A stretch of DNA of 64,000 bases. Source: Proteles cristata cristata. Taxonomy: Eukaryota > Chordata > Mammalia > Carnivora > Hyaenidae. The stretch is taken from positions 310,001 to 374,000 of the forward strand of contig JAESUZ010005106.1 in the NCBI GenBank assembly GCA_017311185.1. Reading direction: 5' to 3'. Positions 45,870 to 57,652 of the stretch are shown piece after piece. The notes beneath the pieces were generated by a model. The model did no database searches and was not told the DNA's origin. It saw nothing but the letters and a program-made list of their open reading frames with translations. The translations under genes were made by a program, and so were the position numbers. Within the stretch, counting starts at the first letter, position 1, and the number at the start of each line of letters is the position of its first letter.

Positions 45870-46839
45870 TCAGTAGAGGCTACCAGAGACTCCATTCATC
45901 TGAGAGTTACCACAGAAGGTTCCAGAGGTAGGTGGAATTCATATCTTAAGCTTGGATGAGAGATTTTTTTCCATTGTCATTAACACCAGTCCATTGGTAA
46001 TGCCTGCCTGGAGCCCAGTGTCAGGAAGGACTGTGGGAATGGTGCTGAGTTTTACAAAGAAAGCATGCTTTGCTGATTAATAAAGTGTGTCCTGGCGAGG
46101 GACATGTGGGTGACACATTTACTGCACATTTAATCATGACTAGAACATTCATGGAACCACCATATCGTTCATCACCACAGAGGTACCTCAGAGCTGCCAG
46201 CCAGTACTGAGAGGAAAGATCACAGTGCAGACCTGGGAAATTTAAATTAGAGAATAATTTGACCTGTGAAAACATTCAGGTCTATGGGATTTATCCTCAG
46301 TTGTGAGAACATAAACCCAAAGACGCTCTTGGGGGTCACGATGACAAACAGGTCACTGGGCTGAGGAACAGGAGGGATAAAAGGCAAGCAATATGGCTGA
46401 GAACTTGTAGTCCACAGTGACCCAGGAGAGTTTAGAGGGTTTGCTATTTATTCAGCTCAGCCTCATGGATTTGGGAAGTGTGACTATAGACCTTCTCATT
46501 TTTCTTATTTTACTTCATCCCTTGAAAGTTATTAGCAAAGCCTGCTTGAAAATGTCAGCCTGTCCCATGTCACGTATGCTGAAGGAAAATAAAGTTTTGG
46601 CCAATGTTTGTCAGAATATAAATGGGAGGGGACTGCCCCCTGGTGGTATATTTGTAAAATCCCTAGTTACGTCCCAGATTCCCAAAAGTGTTCCAGGAAG
46701 CCCTCAATTTCTGATGATCTTCCATGGTAGCAGTGGTAAAAGAACTTTGGAAACAACTGTATATTATATAATATATACTAATATATTATTTAACGTTATA
46801 TATATGATTTCCCTTTCTTGGCAATTCACAATATTAAAA
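45867..46839. other. Unassigned intergenic DNA
   Basis: An open frame at 46417-46872 runs into the SINE tail beyond it and has no family resemblance. It is not called. Confidence 0.35.
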
Positions 46840-47016
46840 AAATTCTTTTTGTTAATGTTTATTTATTTTTGAGAGAAAAAGACAGAGGGTGAGTGGGGGA
46901 GGGGCAGAGAAAGGGGGAGACAGACTCTGAAGCAGGTTCTGTTCTCTGAGCTGTCAGCACAGAGCCTGACATGGGGCTTGAACTCATGAACCGTGAGATC
47001 ATGACCTGTGTTGAGG
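46840..47016 (-). repeat. 5'-truncated CanSINE
   Basis: T-rich tail, GA block, GAACCGTGAGATCATGACCT, then an abrupt end: the GAGCCACCCAGGCGCCCC head is missing. Confidence 0.88.
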
Positions 47017-47439
47017 TCTCAACACAATATTTATTAGTATGTGAAGTCCCTAGGGAGTCCCACGGTAAAGAAATTCTAATGCAAGTTTCATCATAGGATG
47101 AAAGAAAGAATGTAAGAATATAAGAATCTTCTTCCAATTTGGAGACACCCTTTCCAGAGCTTTTTGCTGATAAAGCCTAGAAAACTTACATTTTTGTGTA
47201 CAGCATTCTCTTGCACCTCATTCAAGACCGGCATTACTAAAAAGCCGGGTAAATGTTAAAGAATAAGTTCCAGTTGGAGATAAATTATTTACCTATTTCA
47301 AGGCACAAGCTTTTACTGAAGAAAAGCTAATAGAGTATCAATACATTTAAGCTTTTCAGGTATAATTACCCAGTAGAACTCTAGGCATGCTGTCACAATA
47401 TATACACAGCTCCCCTGATACTACAAGAAGGGAAAACGT

Positions 47440-47660
47440 AGTGGCTCAGAGCACTGTGGGCTCCAGAGCCATATTTCCAGTATTTGACAACCACACCAGC
47501 TTTACCTCTCATCAGCTGTGTAACCTTGGGCATGTTACATAACTTCTCTATTCTCAATGTCCTTCCTCATCTCTGAAATGGAACTAACAGCCTTTCCTAG
47601 TTCTGTTTGAAGATTAAATAGGTTAATACATATAAAGTCTTAAAAGAATACCTGGGAATT
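47440..47660 (+). repeat. MIR SINE, nearly full length
   Basis: AGTGGCTCAGAGCACTGTGG, GCTGTGTAACCTTGGGCATG, TCCTCATCTCTGAAATGGAA and GAAGATTAAATAGGTTAATA in forward MIR order, including the conserved core. Confidence 0.85.
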
Positions 47661-47879
47661 GGCTAGTAATTTGTTTCGGAATTTGCACTACTAAAGTCAG
47701 AAGCATCATTTAAAGGATCATTTAAAAGGAAAATAATTTTTTTCCTTTTGAAAATATTGTTCTTTCATTTTGGGCCATGAGACCATTAAGAAATTTTGGC
47801 TGACTATCACTAAAATGTATAGAGTAATAATTTAGCTATTAACTTTTTTAAATTTAGAAATACTTGGAAATTTTTCTTC

Positions 47880-48990
47880 CTAATGTTTTTCAAAGTTGTG
47901 GTAAAACACATATAAGATGAAAGTTATCATTCTAACCATTTTTAAGTGTACAGTTTTACGGCAGTAAGTACATTTATCTTGTTGGGCACTCATTCTCACC
48001 ATCCTTCTCCAGAACATTTCATCATCCCAAAATGACACTCTGTAGCCATTAAGCAGTGACTCATTTCCCCTCCCCCTCAGCCCCTGGCAACCACCATGCC
48101 ATCTTCTGTCTCTATGAATTTGACTAGTCTAGGAACCTCATATAAATGGAATCATATAATATTTGTCCTACTGTGTCTGGCTTATTTCACTTAGCATAAA
48201 GTCCTCAAAGTTCTTCCATATTGTACCATGTGCCAGAATTTTCTTCCTTTTAAAGGCTGAATAGTATTCCAATGTATGTATAGACCACATTTTGCTTATC
48301 AGTTCACCTGTCAATTGATGCTTGGCTTGTTTCTACCATTGGCTGTTGTGAATAATGGTGCAAGTATCTGTTCAAGAAGCCTCTGCTTACAATGCTTTTA
48401 GGTATACACTCAGAGGTGGACTGCTGGATCATATGGTAATTCCAGTTTAACATTTTTAATTTCAAAAATATTTATTTAATGTTTGTTTATTTATTTTGAG
48501 AGAGAGACAGAGAGAGGGAGGGAGAGCATGAGCAGGGGAGGGGCAGAGAGAGGGGGAGTGAGAGAATCTCAAGCAGGCTCTGCACTGACAGTTCAGAGCT
48601 CATTGCAGGGCTGGAATTCACAAACCATGAGATCATGACCTGAACCAAAATCAGAAGTCAGATGCTTAACCAACTGAGCTACGCAGGCGCTAATTTTTTT
48701 TGAAGAATCGCCATACTGTTTCCCACAGTGACTGCACCATTTTACATACCCACCACAAACACATGGGATTCCAATTTCCCCACAGCCTCACCAACACTTT
48801 TTAAAAATACATATAAGATAGCCATTCTAATGGATGTGAAGTGGCATCTTATTACGGGACTTGATTTGCATTTTCATAATGATCATTTAACATTTTTAAA
48901 TGGTTTTCAAGCAGACTTCCATAGGAACGACACATATTTTAATCTCTATCATTCGACATTTAGATTTTCTTATATTTGTATATATCTTTG
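47880..48990 (-). mobile_element. Old L1M 3' end, split by a SINE
   Basis: Reverse L1 3' UTR/ORF2 landmarks: GTGGTAAAACACATATAAGA, ATTTTTAAGTGTACAGTTTT, AACCACCATGCCATCTTCTG, AAATGGAATCATATAATATT, TGGCTGTTGTGAATAATGGT, and after the SINE ACTGCACCATTTTACATACC. Confidence 0.85.
48472..48690 (-). repeat. CanSINE inserted in an old L1
   Basis: Reverse element; the last bases of the head are lost (ends CTACGCAGGCGC). Confidence 0.9.
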
Positions 48991-49406
48991 ATGACTTTAA
49001 AGTTATCTCTTGCTTTGAAGGGAATAAAAGAACTTGTGTCTGTTTTCTATTTATCTTAATTAAAGAAAATGTTTGTTAACTTTGAAGAATGGAATATAAG
49101 AGCTTTAATACTCAGCTTCATACAATATGTTTCCTGTTTGTCTTTACAAAAATCACACTTTAATTTTTTTGTTTTTTTTTTGTTTGTATTTATTTATTTA
49201 TTTATTTTTACAAATAGTTTATTGTCAAATTAGTTTCCACATAACACCCAGTGCTCATCCTCACAAGTGCCCTCCTCCATGCCCACCCCTCCTCCCCCCC
49301 ACATCCACCAGTCCTCAGTTTTTGTCAGCATTCAAGAGTCTCTCATGGTTTGCCTCTCTCCCTTTCCCCCACCATTTCCGCCCTTCTTCTCCCCCTTGGT
49401 CCTCTG

Positions 49407-52400
49407 TTAAGTTCCTCCTAATCCTCCTATACGTGCACACATATGATATTTGTCCTTCTCTGCCTGACTTATTTCGCTCAGCATAACACCCTCAAGGTCC
49501 ATCCATGTTGCTACACATGGCCAGATTTCATTGTTTCTCATTGCCATGTAGTATTCCATGGTATAGATAAACCACATCTTCTTGATCCATTCATCTGTTG
49601 ATGGACACTTAGGCTCTTTCCAGGTTTTAGCTATTGTGGAGAGTGCTGCTATGAACATTGGGGTACATGTGCTCCTATGCATCAACATTTCTGTATCCCT
49701 TGGGTAAATTCCTAGCAGTGCTATTGCTGGGTCCTAGGGTAGTTCTATTGTTAGTTTCCTTAGGAACCTCCACACTGTTTTCCAGAGGGGCTGTACCAGT
49801 TTACATTCCCACCAACAGTGTAGGAGGGTGCCCGTTTCTCCACATCCTCGCCAGCATCTAGAGTTCTCTGATTGGCTCATTTTAGCCACTCTGACTGGCG
49901 TGAGGTGGTATCTCAGTGTGGTTTTGATTTGTATTTCCCTGATGAGGAGCGATGCTGAGCATCGTTTCATGTGTCTGTTGGCCATCTGGATGTCCTCTTT
50001 GGAGAAGTGTCTGTTCATATCTTCTGCCCATTTCTTCACTGGGTTGTTTGTTTTTCGGGCGTGTAGTTTGGTGAGTTCCTTGTAGATTCTGGATATCAAC
50101 CCTTTATCTGATATGTCATTTGCAACTCTCTTTTCCCATTCCGTTGGTTGCCTATTAATTTTCTGGGTTGTTTCCTTTGCTGTGCAGAAGCTTTTAATCT
50201 TGATGAGGTACCAACAGTTTATTTTGGCTCTTGATTCCCTTGCTTTTGGGGATGTGTCAAGTAAGAAGTTGCTGCGGTGGAGGTCAAGGAGGTTGTTTCC
50301 TGCTTTCTCCTCTAGGGTGTTGATAGTTTCCTGTCTCACGTTCAGTTCCTTTATCCATTTTGAGTTTATTTTTGTGCATGGTGTGAGAAAATGATCTAGT
50401 TTCATTCTTCTGCATGTTGCTGTCCAGTTCTCCCAACACCATCTGTTAAAAGGCTGTCTTTTTTCCATCGGATATTCTTTCCTGCTTTGTCAAAGATTAG
50501 TTGGCTGTATACTTTTGGGTCCACTTCTGAGTTCTCAATTCTGTTCCATTGGTCTATGTGTCTGTTTTTGTGCCAATACCATACTGTCTTGATGATGACA
50601 GCTTTGTAGTAGAGGCTAAAGTCTGGGATGGTGATCCCTCCCGTTTTGGTTTTATTTTTCAGGATTACTTTGGCTATTCGGGGTCTTTTGTGGTTCCATA
50701 CAAATTTTTGGATAGTTTGTTCTAGTTTTGAGAAGTATGCTGGTGCAATTTTGATTGGAATTGCATTGAATGTGTAGAGTGCTTTGGTAGTAATGACATC
50801 TTAACTATATTTATTCTTCCTATCCATGAGCATGGAATGTTTTTCCATTTCTTTGTGTCTTCTTCAATTTCCTTCATAAGTTTTCTATAGTTTTCATCAT
50901 ACAGATCTCTTGTATCCTTGGTTAGGTTTATTCCGAGGTATTTTATGGTTTTTTGTGCAATTGTGAATGGGAGCAGTTTCTTGATTTCTCTTTCTGTGGC
51001 TTCATTGTTGGTGTATAAAAATGCAACCGATTTCTGTACGTTGATTTTGTACCCTGCAACTTGGCTGAATTCTTGGATCAGTTCTAGTAGGCTTCTGGTG
51101 GAGTCTGTCGGGTTTGCTATGTAGAGTATCATGTCATCTGCGAAGAGTGAAAGTTTGACTTCCTCTTTGCCAATTCTGATGCCTTTGATTTCCTTTTGGT
51201 GTCTGATGGCTGATGCTAGGACTTCCAGCACTATGTTAAACAGCAGTGGTGAGAGTGGGCATCCCTGTCGTGTTCCTGATCTCAGGGGGAAAGCTCTGAG
51301 TTTTTCCCCGTTGAGGATGATGTTAGCTGAAGGCTTCTCATAGATGGCTTTGATGATGTTTAAGTAGGTTCCTTCTATCCCAACTTTCTCGAGAGTCTTT
51401 ATTAAGAAGGGATGCTGTATTTTGTCAAATGCTTTTTCTGCATCTATTGACAGGATCATATGGTTTTTATCTTTTCTTTTATTGATATGATGTATCACAT
51501 TGATTGTTTTGCGAATGTTGAACCAGCCCTGTAACCCAGGAATGAATCCCACTTGATCTTGGTGGATGATTCTTTTGATATGCTGCTGGATTCGATTTGC
51601 AAGGATCTTGTTGAGAATTTTTGCATCCGTATTCATCAAGGATATTGGCCTGTAGTTCTCTTTTTTTGCTGGATCTCTGTCTGGCTTGGGAATCAGTGTG
51701 ATGCTGGCTTCATAAAATGAGTCCGGGAGTTTTCCTTCGCTTTCTATTTTTTGGAATAACTTGAGAAGAATTGGATTAATTCTGTTTTAAATGTCTGGTA
51801 GAATTCCCCAGGGAAGCCATCAGGTCCAGGGCTCTTATTTGTTGGGAGATTTTTGATCACTGATTCAATTTCTTCACTCGTTATGGGTCTGTTCAGGTTT
51901 TCTATTTCTTCCCGTGTGAATTTTGGTAGTGAGTGTGTGTTTAGGAATTTGTCCATTTCTTCTAAGTTGTCCAATTTGTTGGCATATAATTTTTCATAGT
52001 ATTCCCTGATAATTGCTTGTATTTCTGAGGGGTTGGTTGTAATAAGTCCATTTTCATTCATAATTTTGTCTATTTGGGTGCTCTCTCTTTTCTTTTGGAT
52101 AAGTCTGGCTAGAGGTTTGTCAATTTTGTTTACTTTTTCAAAAAACCAACTCTTGGTTTCATTGATCTGTTCAATTGTTTCTTTGGTCTCTATGTTGTTT
52201 ATTTCTGCTCTAATTTTTACTATTTCTCTTCTTCTACTGGGTTTAGGGCGTTCTTGTTGCTCTGCCTCTAGTTCCTTTAGGTGAGCTGTTAGATTTTGGA
52301 CTTGCGCTTTTTCTAATCTCTTGAAATAGGCCTGGAGAGCAATGTACTTCCCTCTTAGGACTGCCTTTGCCGCATCCCATAGATTTTGAATTGTTGTGTT

Positions 52401-53258
52401 TTCATTTTCATTTGTTTCCATATATTTTTTAATTTCATCTCTAATTGCCTGATTGGCCCATTCATTCTTTAGAAGGGTGTTCTTTAACCTCCATGTTTTT
52501 GGAAGTTTTCCAGACTTCTTCCTGTAATGGATTTCAAGTTTCAAAGCATTGTGATCTGACAGTGTGCATGGTATGATCTCTATTCTTTTATATTTATTGA
52601 GGGCTGCTTTATGTCCCAGTATGTGATCTATCTTGGAGAATGTGCCATGCGCACTTGAGAAGAAAGTAAATTCCCTGGCCTCAGGATGTAAAGTTCTAAA
52701 TATATCCGTCAGGTCCATCTGGTCCAATGTATCTTTCAAGTCCATTATTTCTTTAGTGATTTTCTGTCTGGTTGACCTATCCATTGCTGTAAGTGGAGTA
52801 TTAAAGTCCCCTGCTATTAGCACATTCTTATCTATAAGCTTGTTTCTGTTTGTGATTAATCGTTTTAGATATTTAGGTGCTCCCATATTCGGTGCATACA
52901 CATTTATGATAGTTAGTTCTTCCTGATGGATGGACCCTGTAATTATTATGTAGTGCCCTTCTTCATCTCTTGTGATTGTCTTTAATTTAAAGTCCAGTTT
53001 GTCTGATATAAGTATCGCTACTCCGGCTTTCTTTTGATTTCCTGTAGCATGATATATATTTCTCCATCCCCTTACTTTTAATCTGAAGGTATCTTCCCGT
53101 CTAAAATGAGTTTCTTGTAGACAGCATATAGATGGATTTTGTTTTTTAATCCATTCTGCTACCCTATGTCTTTTGATTGGAGCATTCAGCCCATTTACAT
53201 TCAGTGTTATTATTGAAATATGTGGGTTTAGAGTCTTTGTATCTTTCGTAGGGTTCAT
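49407..53258 (-). pseudogene. LINE-1 ORF2 (endonuclease-reverse transcriptase), broken
   Basis: The frame starts at 53258 and would span about 1,284 codons, normal for L1 ORF2p. The N-terminal endonuclease is intact to the eye: N20, E49 (QETH), Y121, D151/N153 (GDFN), D211 and S234-D235-H236. The reverse transcriptase segment shows [10 protein letters not shown] and the FADD active site; the C-terminus has a CX3CX7HX4C knuckle. Breaks: frame shifts near 51775, 50783 and 50451, each explained by one missing base, and a TAG at 49736-49734 followed by the in-frame tail to the natural stop at 49407. ORF2p normally nicks target DNA and primes reverse transcription in cis; this copy would yield only an endonuclease-containing fragment of 504 residues. 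Confidence 0.95.
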
Positions 53259-53304
53259 GTTTGTGGTGGTGTCTCTGGAATCTTTGTTCCTTGCAACCTT
53301 TCCT

Positions 53305-54136
53305 TCAGAGCATCCCTCTCAGGATTTCTTGTAGGGCTGGCTTCATGGTGACAAATTCTTTCCATTTCTGTTTGCTTGGAAAGGTTTTTATCTCTCCTTC
53401 TATTTTGAATGACAGGCTTGCTGGATAGAGGATTCTTGGCTGCATATTTTTACTGTTCATCATATTGAAGATCTCTTGCCATTCCTTTCTGGCCTGCCAT
53501 GTTTCAGTAGATAGGTCTGTCACCACTCTGATGGGTTTCCCTTTGTATGTGAGGGCCCTTTTCTCCCTAGCTGCTTTCAAAATTCTCTCTTTGTCCTTGT
53601 ATTTTGCCATTTTTACGATGATATGTCGTGCAGAAGATCGATTCAAGTTACGTCTGAAGGAGTCCTCTGAGCCTCTTGTATTTCCACATTGACTTCCTTC
53701 CCCAGGTCGGGGAAGTTCTCTGCTATAATTTGTTCCAGGACTCCTTCAGCACCTTTCCCTCTCTCTTCCTCTTCTGGGATTCCTATGATACGGATATTGT
53801 TGCGTTTGACTGTGTTGCTGAGCTCTCGAATTCTTCTTTCCTGTTCCTGGATCAGTTTGTCTCTTTTTTTGTCAGCTTCTTGTTTTTCTAGAATGGTGTC
53901 TTCTAAATCACTTATTCTCCTTTCTGCCTCTTCAATCCGTGCATTGGAGGCCTCTAATTTATTATGTATCTCATTTATCGCATTTTTAATTCTTCATGTC
54001 TATTTTTATTTTCCATTCTGTCTGTAGCCATAGTTTCTTTGATGTCCCCTATGTTGTTTTCAAGCCCTGCTATTAATTTTACCATTATTATTCTAAAATC
54101 TTGTTCACTTATGCTGCTGATATCTGTTTTGAGCAG
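53305..54136 (-). pseudogene. LINE-1 ORF1 (RNA-binding protein), 5'-truncated and broken
   Basis: Minus-strand reading gives a Glu/Lys/Arg-rich coiled-coil region (for example the residues around IEEAERRISDLEDTIL), then the RNA-binding and C-terminal domain ending with LQEILRGML at 53305. Continuity needs frame changes near 53983-53987 (A-run one short), near 53752-53760 and near 53657-53661. The start codon and N-terminus are lost by 5' truncation at about 54136. ORF1p forms trimers that coat L1 RNA; no functional product is expected here. Confidence 0.9.
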
Positions 54137-54145
54137 TTTAATTTT

Positions 54146-54925
54146 GAAATATAAAACATTTTTCAAAGTAAGAGAATTTTAGAAATAAGAGCCATCATTT
54201 TGTGAGACTTCAGAGCCGAAAGACAGTCTGTTTGTTTCTTTGTTTTAATCAAGTTTCAACACGAAATCTGAATACCAGCAGAAACACATCAAATTATCCA
54301 ACATTTAATGTTCTGAACGCCAGTCAGTCCCCAGGTATCTCTTTCAAGCTCTGTTTCTCCCACCTAGTGATTGCTATTACATGCTTGAGAAGATGCTTAA
54401 ACTATTTGTGTTCTCATTGTAATTTATTATTATATTTTTCCTTAAACGTAATTTAGCCAGACTGTTTTATCCAAAGTCTAGAAGCTACATTTTTTTCCAG
54501 CGGCCCAGAAAGATTATTCCAGAGCTAAAAACACAAGGAAACAAACTAACTGGCTTCTAAATATGAAAAGAAAACTACCCAATTTAAAGTAACAAATATT
54601 TAAATTAATATCTACAAAAATTAACCTATTGCCAAACTTGGTTAGTTGATAAACTATAGCTTATATTAAATTAGGTTTTAGAGTAATTTCAAGTTACATT
54701 TTTTTACTTGGCATGAATCATCAAGGATACATGATGAATTCTGAAGAGTTACAGCCAACAATAAACTAAATGAGTTCTTATAATAAATAAATTTCAAAAT
54801 GAATTAAAAAGCCTTTAGAAAGGGAAGAGAGTAAAAAATTATCTTTAAAGTGGGATATATGTGTGTTTTAATGTGCTTGATATTGTGTAAGGTGGGTATC
54901 TAAATGTAAAAATTAGACGGCTGAC
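54146..54925. other. Unassigned intergenic DNA
   Basis: AT-rich flank of the young L1; no repeat or gene named. Confidence 0.35.
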
Positions 54926-55148
54926 AAATTATCTTTAAATGTCCTTCACTGTAATAACTCAAATTAAAACAAGTTAAACACATTAAAAACCTCTGCCTTT
55001 CAAAAGACACCATTGAGAAAAAGAGAAAACAGGGTAGACACTGGGAGAAAATATTCACAAAGTATACATCTGGAAGGATATATCCTTTCCATAATATATA
55101 AAGAATCCAGAATGTATAAAGAAAATTCAATAAGAAAACAAAACACCT

Positions 55149-55264
55149 GGGGTGCCTGGCTGGCTCAGTTGGTAGAGCACCTGACTCTTGATCTTGGGAT
55201 CGTGAGTTTGAGCCCCATGTTGAGTGCAGAGATCACTTAATAAATAAAACTTAAAAAAAAAAAA
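55149..55264 (+). repeat. Short tRNA-Lys-like CanSINE (old type)
   Basis: GGTGCCTGGCTGGCTCAGTT, GGTAGAGCACCTGACTCTTG, ATCTTGGGATCGTGAGTTTG and AGCCCCATGTTGAG, then an A-rich tail. The body aligns along its length with a tRNA-Lys(CUU), including A box, CTCTT anticodon region and B box. Confidence 0.88.
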
Positions 55265-55567
55265 AGGTAAAGAAAACACACACTTTTAAAAAATGACAAA
55301 AGACTGCATCAGTTCACTGAGAACGTACAGATGGCAAGTTAGAACGTGAAAAGATATTGAGCATCAGCTGTCTTTAGGGAAAGTGGGTTCAAACCACGAT
55401 TTACTACTACATACCTACTAGAATGGATAGAATGGAGAAAGACTGGTCATACCATATACTGATAAGAAGGTGAAGGGACTGGAACTCTCTTTCAGTGCAG
55501 GTGGGAATATAAACTGGTACAACCACTTTAGAAAGCAGCATGACATTTTCTCAAAAAGTTCAACACA

Positions 55568-55787
55568 GGGGCGCCTGGGTGGCTTAGTCGGTTAAGCGTC
55601 CAACTTTTGCTTAGGTCATGATCTGGCAGTTCGTGGGTTCGAGCCCCACGTCGGGCTCTGTGCTGACTGCCAGCTCAGAGCCTGGAGCCAATTTCAGAGT
55701 CTGTGTCTCCCTCTCTCTCTGACCCTCCCCTGCTCACGCTGTCTCTCTCTCTCTTTCCTAGAAATAAATAAAAAATATTAAAAAAAA
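55568..55787 (+). repeat. Young-subfamily CanSINE, perfect TSD
   Basis: Head GGGGCGCCTGGGTGGCTTAG with CTGACTGCCAGCTC; TSD AAAAAGTTCAACACA at 55553-55567 and 55788-55802. Confidence 0.96.
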
Positions 55788-56514
55788 AAAAAGTTCAACA
55801 CATACCTCCCATAGGATCCAGCCATTCCACTCCTAGATATTTACCCAAGAGAGTTGAAAGTCTATCTCCACATAGAGACTCATACATGAATACACACAGT
55901 AGCATTATTTGTAATACTGAAACACTGGAAGCAACCCAAACATCCATCAGTGGTGAATAACTCAACAAATGGAGGTTATCCAGGTAATGGAATATAACTC
56001 AACAATAAAAAGGAATGGGACATCATACACAGTACAGCATGGATGAATCTCAAAATGATTATGCTGAGTGAAAGATGCCAGACAAAACAATTTGTAGTGC
56101 AGGACTTCATGTATATAAAATTGTAGGAAATGCAAACTAATATACAGTGATAAAAACAAGATCAGTGGTGGCCTAGGGTAGAAGACGAGTTGGGTAGGGG
56201 AGGAAGGAGGAGTTATAAAGGTGCATGAGGAGACTTTGGGGAATGATGGATGTTTACATCAACTGGATTATGGTGATGGCTTCATGAGTATAAATATATG
56301 CCAAAACTTATCGGGCTGCCCAGTTTATTTTCTTAGTTTTTATTCTTTATGTTTTTGGCTTCTCAGCTCTAAGCTGCTGCTTTATTTTATTGTCTCAGCA
56401 GTTCCAAACATGCAACAGAAAGCAAGACATTTAGAGGTCTTAGAGGACCCTCCTTCTTAATTATATTTGGAAATATTTTGCCAGTTTCATCATCCCCCCC
56501 ATTTCTCTTTTTGC

Positions 56515-56690
56515 CTTTTGTTGTTGTCTCCTTGAGATGTAACTGACATACAGCCCTGTGTAAATTTAAGGTGGAATGCATAATGACTGGACATACACAT
56601 ATTGTGAAATCATTACACGCCAAGTTTAGTTAACATCTCCCTCCTCATTTAGTTACAGCATGTTTTCCTCAAATTCAACCCTTTGTTTTT
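56515..56690 (-). mobile_element. Old L1M 3' UTR piece
   Basis: TGAGATGTAACTGACATACA, GTAAATTTAAGGTGGAATGC and AGTTAACATCTCCCTCCTCA resemble a reverse L1M/L1ME 3' UTR. Confidence 0.5.
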
Positions 56691-56754
56691 ATTTAAATTT
56701 TTAAAGTAAACTCTGCTCTCAACCTGCCTCAAATTTGACACTTTTATTTCTTTA

Positions 56755-56836
56755 TTTTTTAAAGTAAACTCCATGTTCAACCTGGACTCGAATTCATGAC
56801 CCCACATGCTCTACTGACTGAGCCACCAGGCATTCC
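56755..56836 (-). repeat. Short old-type CanSINE
   Basis: TTTAAAGTAAACTCCATGTT, ACCTGGACTCGAATTCATGA and CTGACTGAGCCACCAGGCAT in reverse. CCTCAAATTTGACACTT before and CCTCAAATTTTACCCTT after look like a diverged TSD. Confidence 0.75.
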
Positions 56837-57214
56837 TCAAATTTTACCCTTCAAATAGGTACAGTTTAATTGCTAGTCAGTTCTACCTTAATAAAGCTGT
56901 TAGAAAGGCCCTAGTTATAACAATTATATAAGGCACAGGTATATAAAGAAGTAAGTACTCTCCACTCATCTGACACCATTCATGAGATGATCTCCTCGAG
57001 GTTTCCAACATAAAGTACATGTCCTTCTGTACATTCTCTTTACTTATATAAACTTGTGACCATGTGATAGGGTTTACCCATTTTGCAAAATAGATGACCT
57101 ATTAAAATGCTATTTCCATGGAATTTTTATTATTTAAAAACATCTCTTGTTGTGCATAAAAACTTCTGAGTGTTCTGATATTAAGTCTCATTATTTTATA
57201 GCCAACAGGCCTTA

Positions 57215-57271
57215 AACAAAGAGGATGTAAAACTACATCCTTACAACCAACAAAGAGGATGTAAAACTACA
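57215..57271. repeat. Two-copy 23-base direct repeat
   Basis: AACAAAGAGGATGTAAAACT plus ACA occurs at 57215-57237 and again at 57249-57271, separated by 11 bases. Confidence 0.9.
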
Positions 57272-57418
57272 AATAGAAGCATCTTCCTTTGCAGGAAATT
57301 ACTAGATAGAGGAGTCAGTCTTCTTCGAGGGACGGATAAGATCAAGCTCTTTCTATATTGAGAGCCTGTTTTCCATAAGATGTAATTTAATCTAGAGAAG
57401 GATAACAATTTCTTGTTT

Positions 57419-57637
57419 GCTTGTTTTTTTAATATTTTTATTTATTTCTAGGAGAGAGAGAGAGAGACAGCGTGAGCAGGGGAGGGTCAGAGAGAGAGAC
57501 ACAGACTCTGAAACAGGCTCCAGGCTCTGAGCTGGCAGTCAGCACAGAGCCCGATGTGGGGCTCGAACCCATGAACCACGAGATCATGACCTAACCGAAA
57601 GTCGGACGCTTAACCGACTAGGCCACCCAGGCGCCCC
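57419..57637 (-). repeat. Young-subfamily CanSINE, perfect 15-base TSD
   Basis: Reverse element with GAGCTGGCAGTCAG (the subfamily insertion) ending CACCCAGGCGCCCC. AACAATTTCTTGTTT at 57404-57418 and 57638-57652. Confidence 0.96.
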
Positions 57638-57652
57638 AACAATTTCTTGTTT

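Larger units (their letters stand above)
49168..54136 (-). mobile_element. Young near-complete LINE-1, 5'-truncated within ORF1
   Basis: Read on the minus strand: part of ORF1, a ~46-base spacer, full-length ORF2, a short G-rich 3' UTR and a tail of AAAT units (49190-49207). TTTAATTTT at 49159-49167 and 54137-54145 is a candidate 9-base TSD. The 5' UTR promoter and the first part of ORF1 are missing, so the copy cannot be autonomously transcribed as a full L1. The 3' 490 bases differ from the 15606 copy by about four substitutions and one indel, so it is young. Frames are broken by small indels and one nonsense change. Confidence 0.95.
54926..56310 (+). mobile_element. Old L1M fragment, split by two SINEs
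   Basis: ATTAAAACAAGTTAAACACA, ACACTGGGAGAAAATATTCA, TACTACATACCTACTAGAAT, CCAGCCATTCCACTCCTAGA, TACCCAAGAGAGTTGAAAGT, AACCCAAACATCCATCAGTG and AAAGATGCCAGACAAAACAA follow L1 ORF2/3' UTR order. Confidence 0.8.

Noticed and set aside
46417..46872. 151-codon plus-strand frame
   Set aside because: No domain or conserved motif, and the frame runs into the T-rich tail of a SINE.
49127..49486. Plus-strand frame repeated almost identically at 15684-15902
   Set aside because: It is antisense to the L1 3' UTR and ORF2 C-terminus; the duplication reflects two L1 copies, not a gene family.
55149..55220. Functional tRNA-Lys gene
   Set aside because: The acceptor stem does not close and an A-rich SINE tail follows instead of a T-run terminator, so it is a SINE body.
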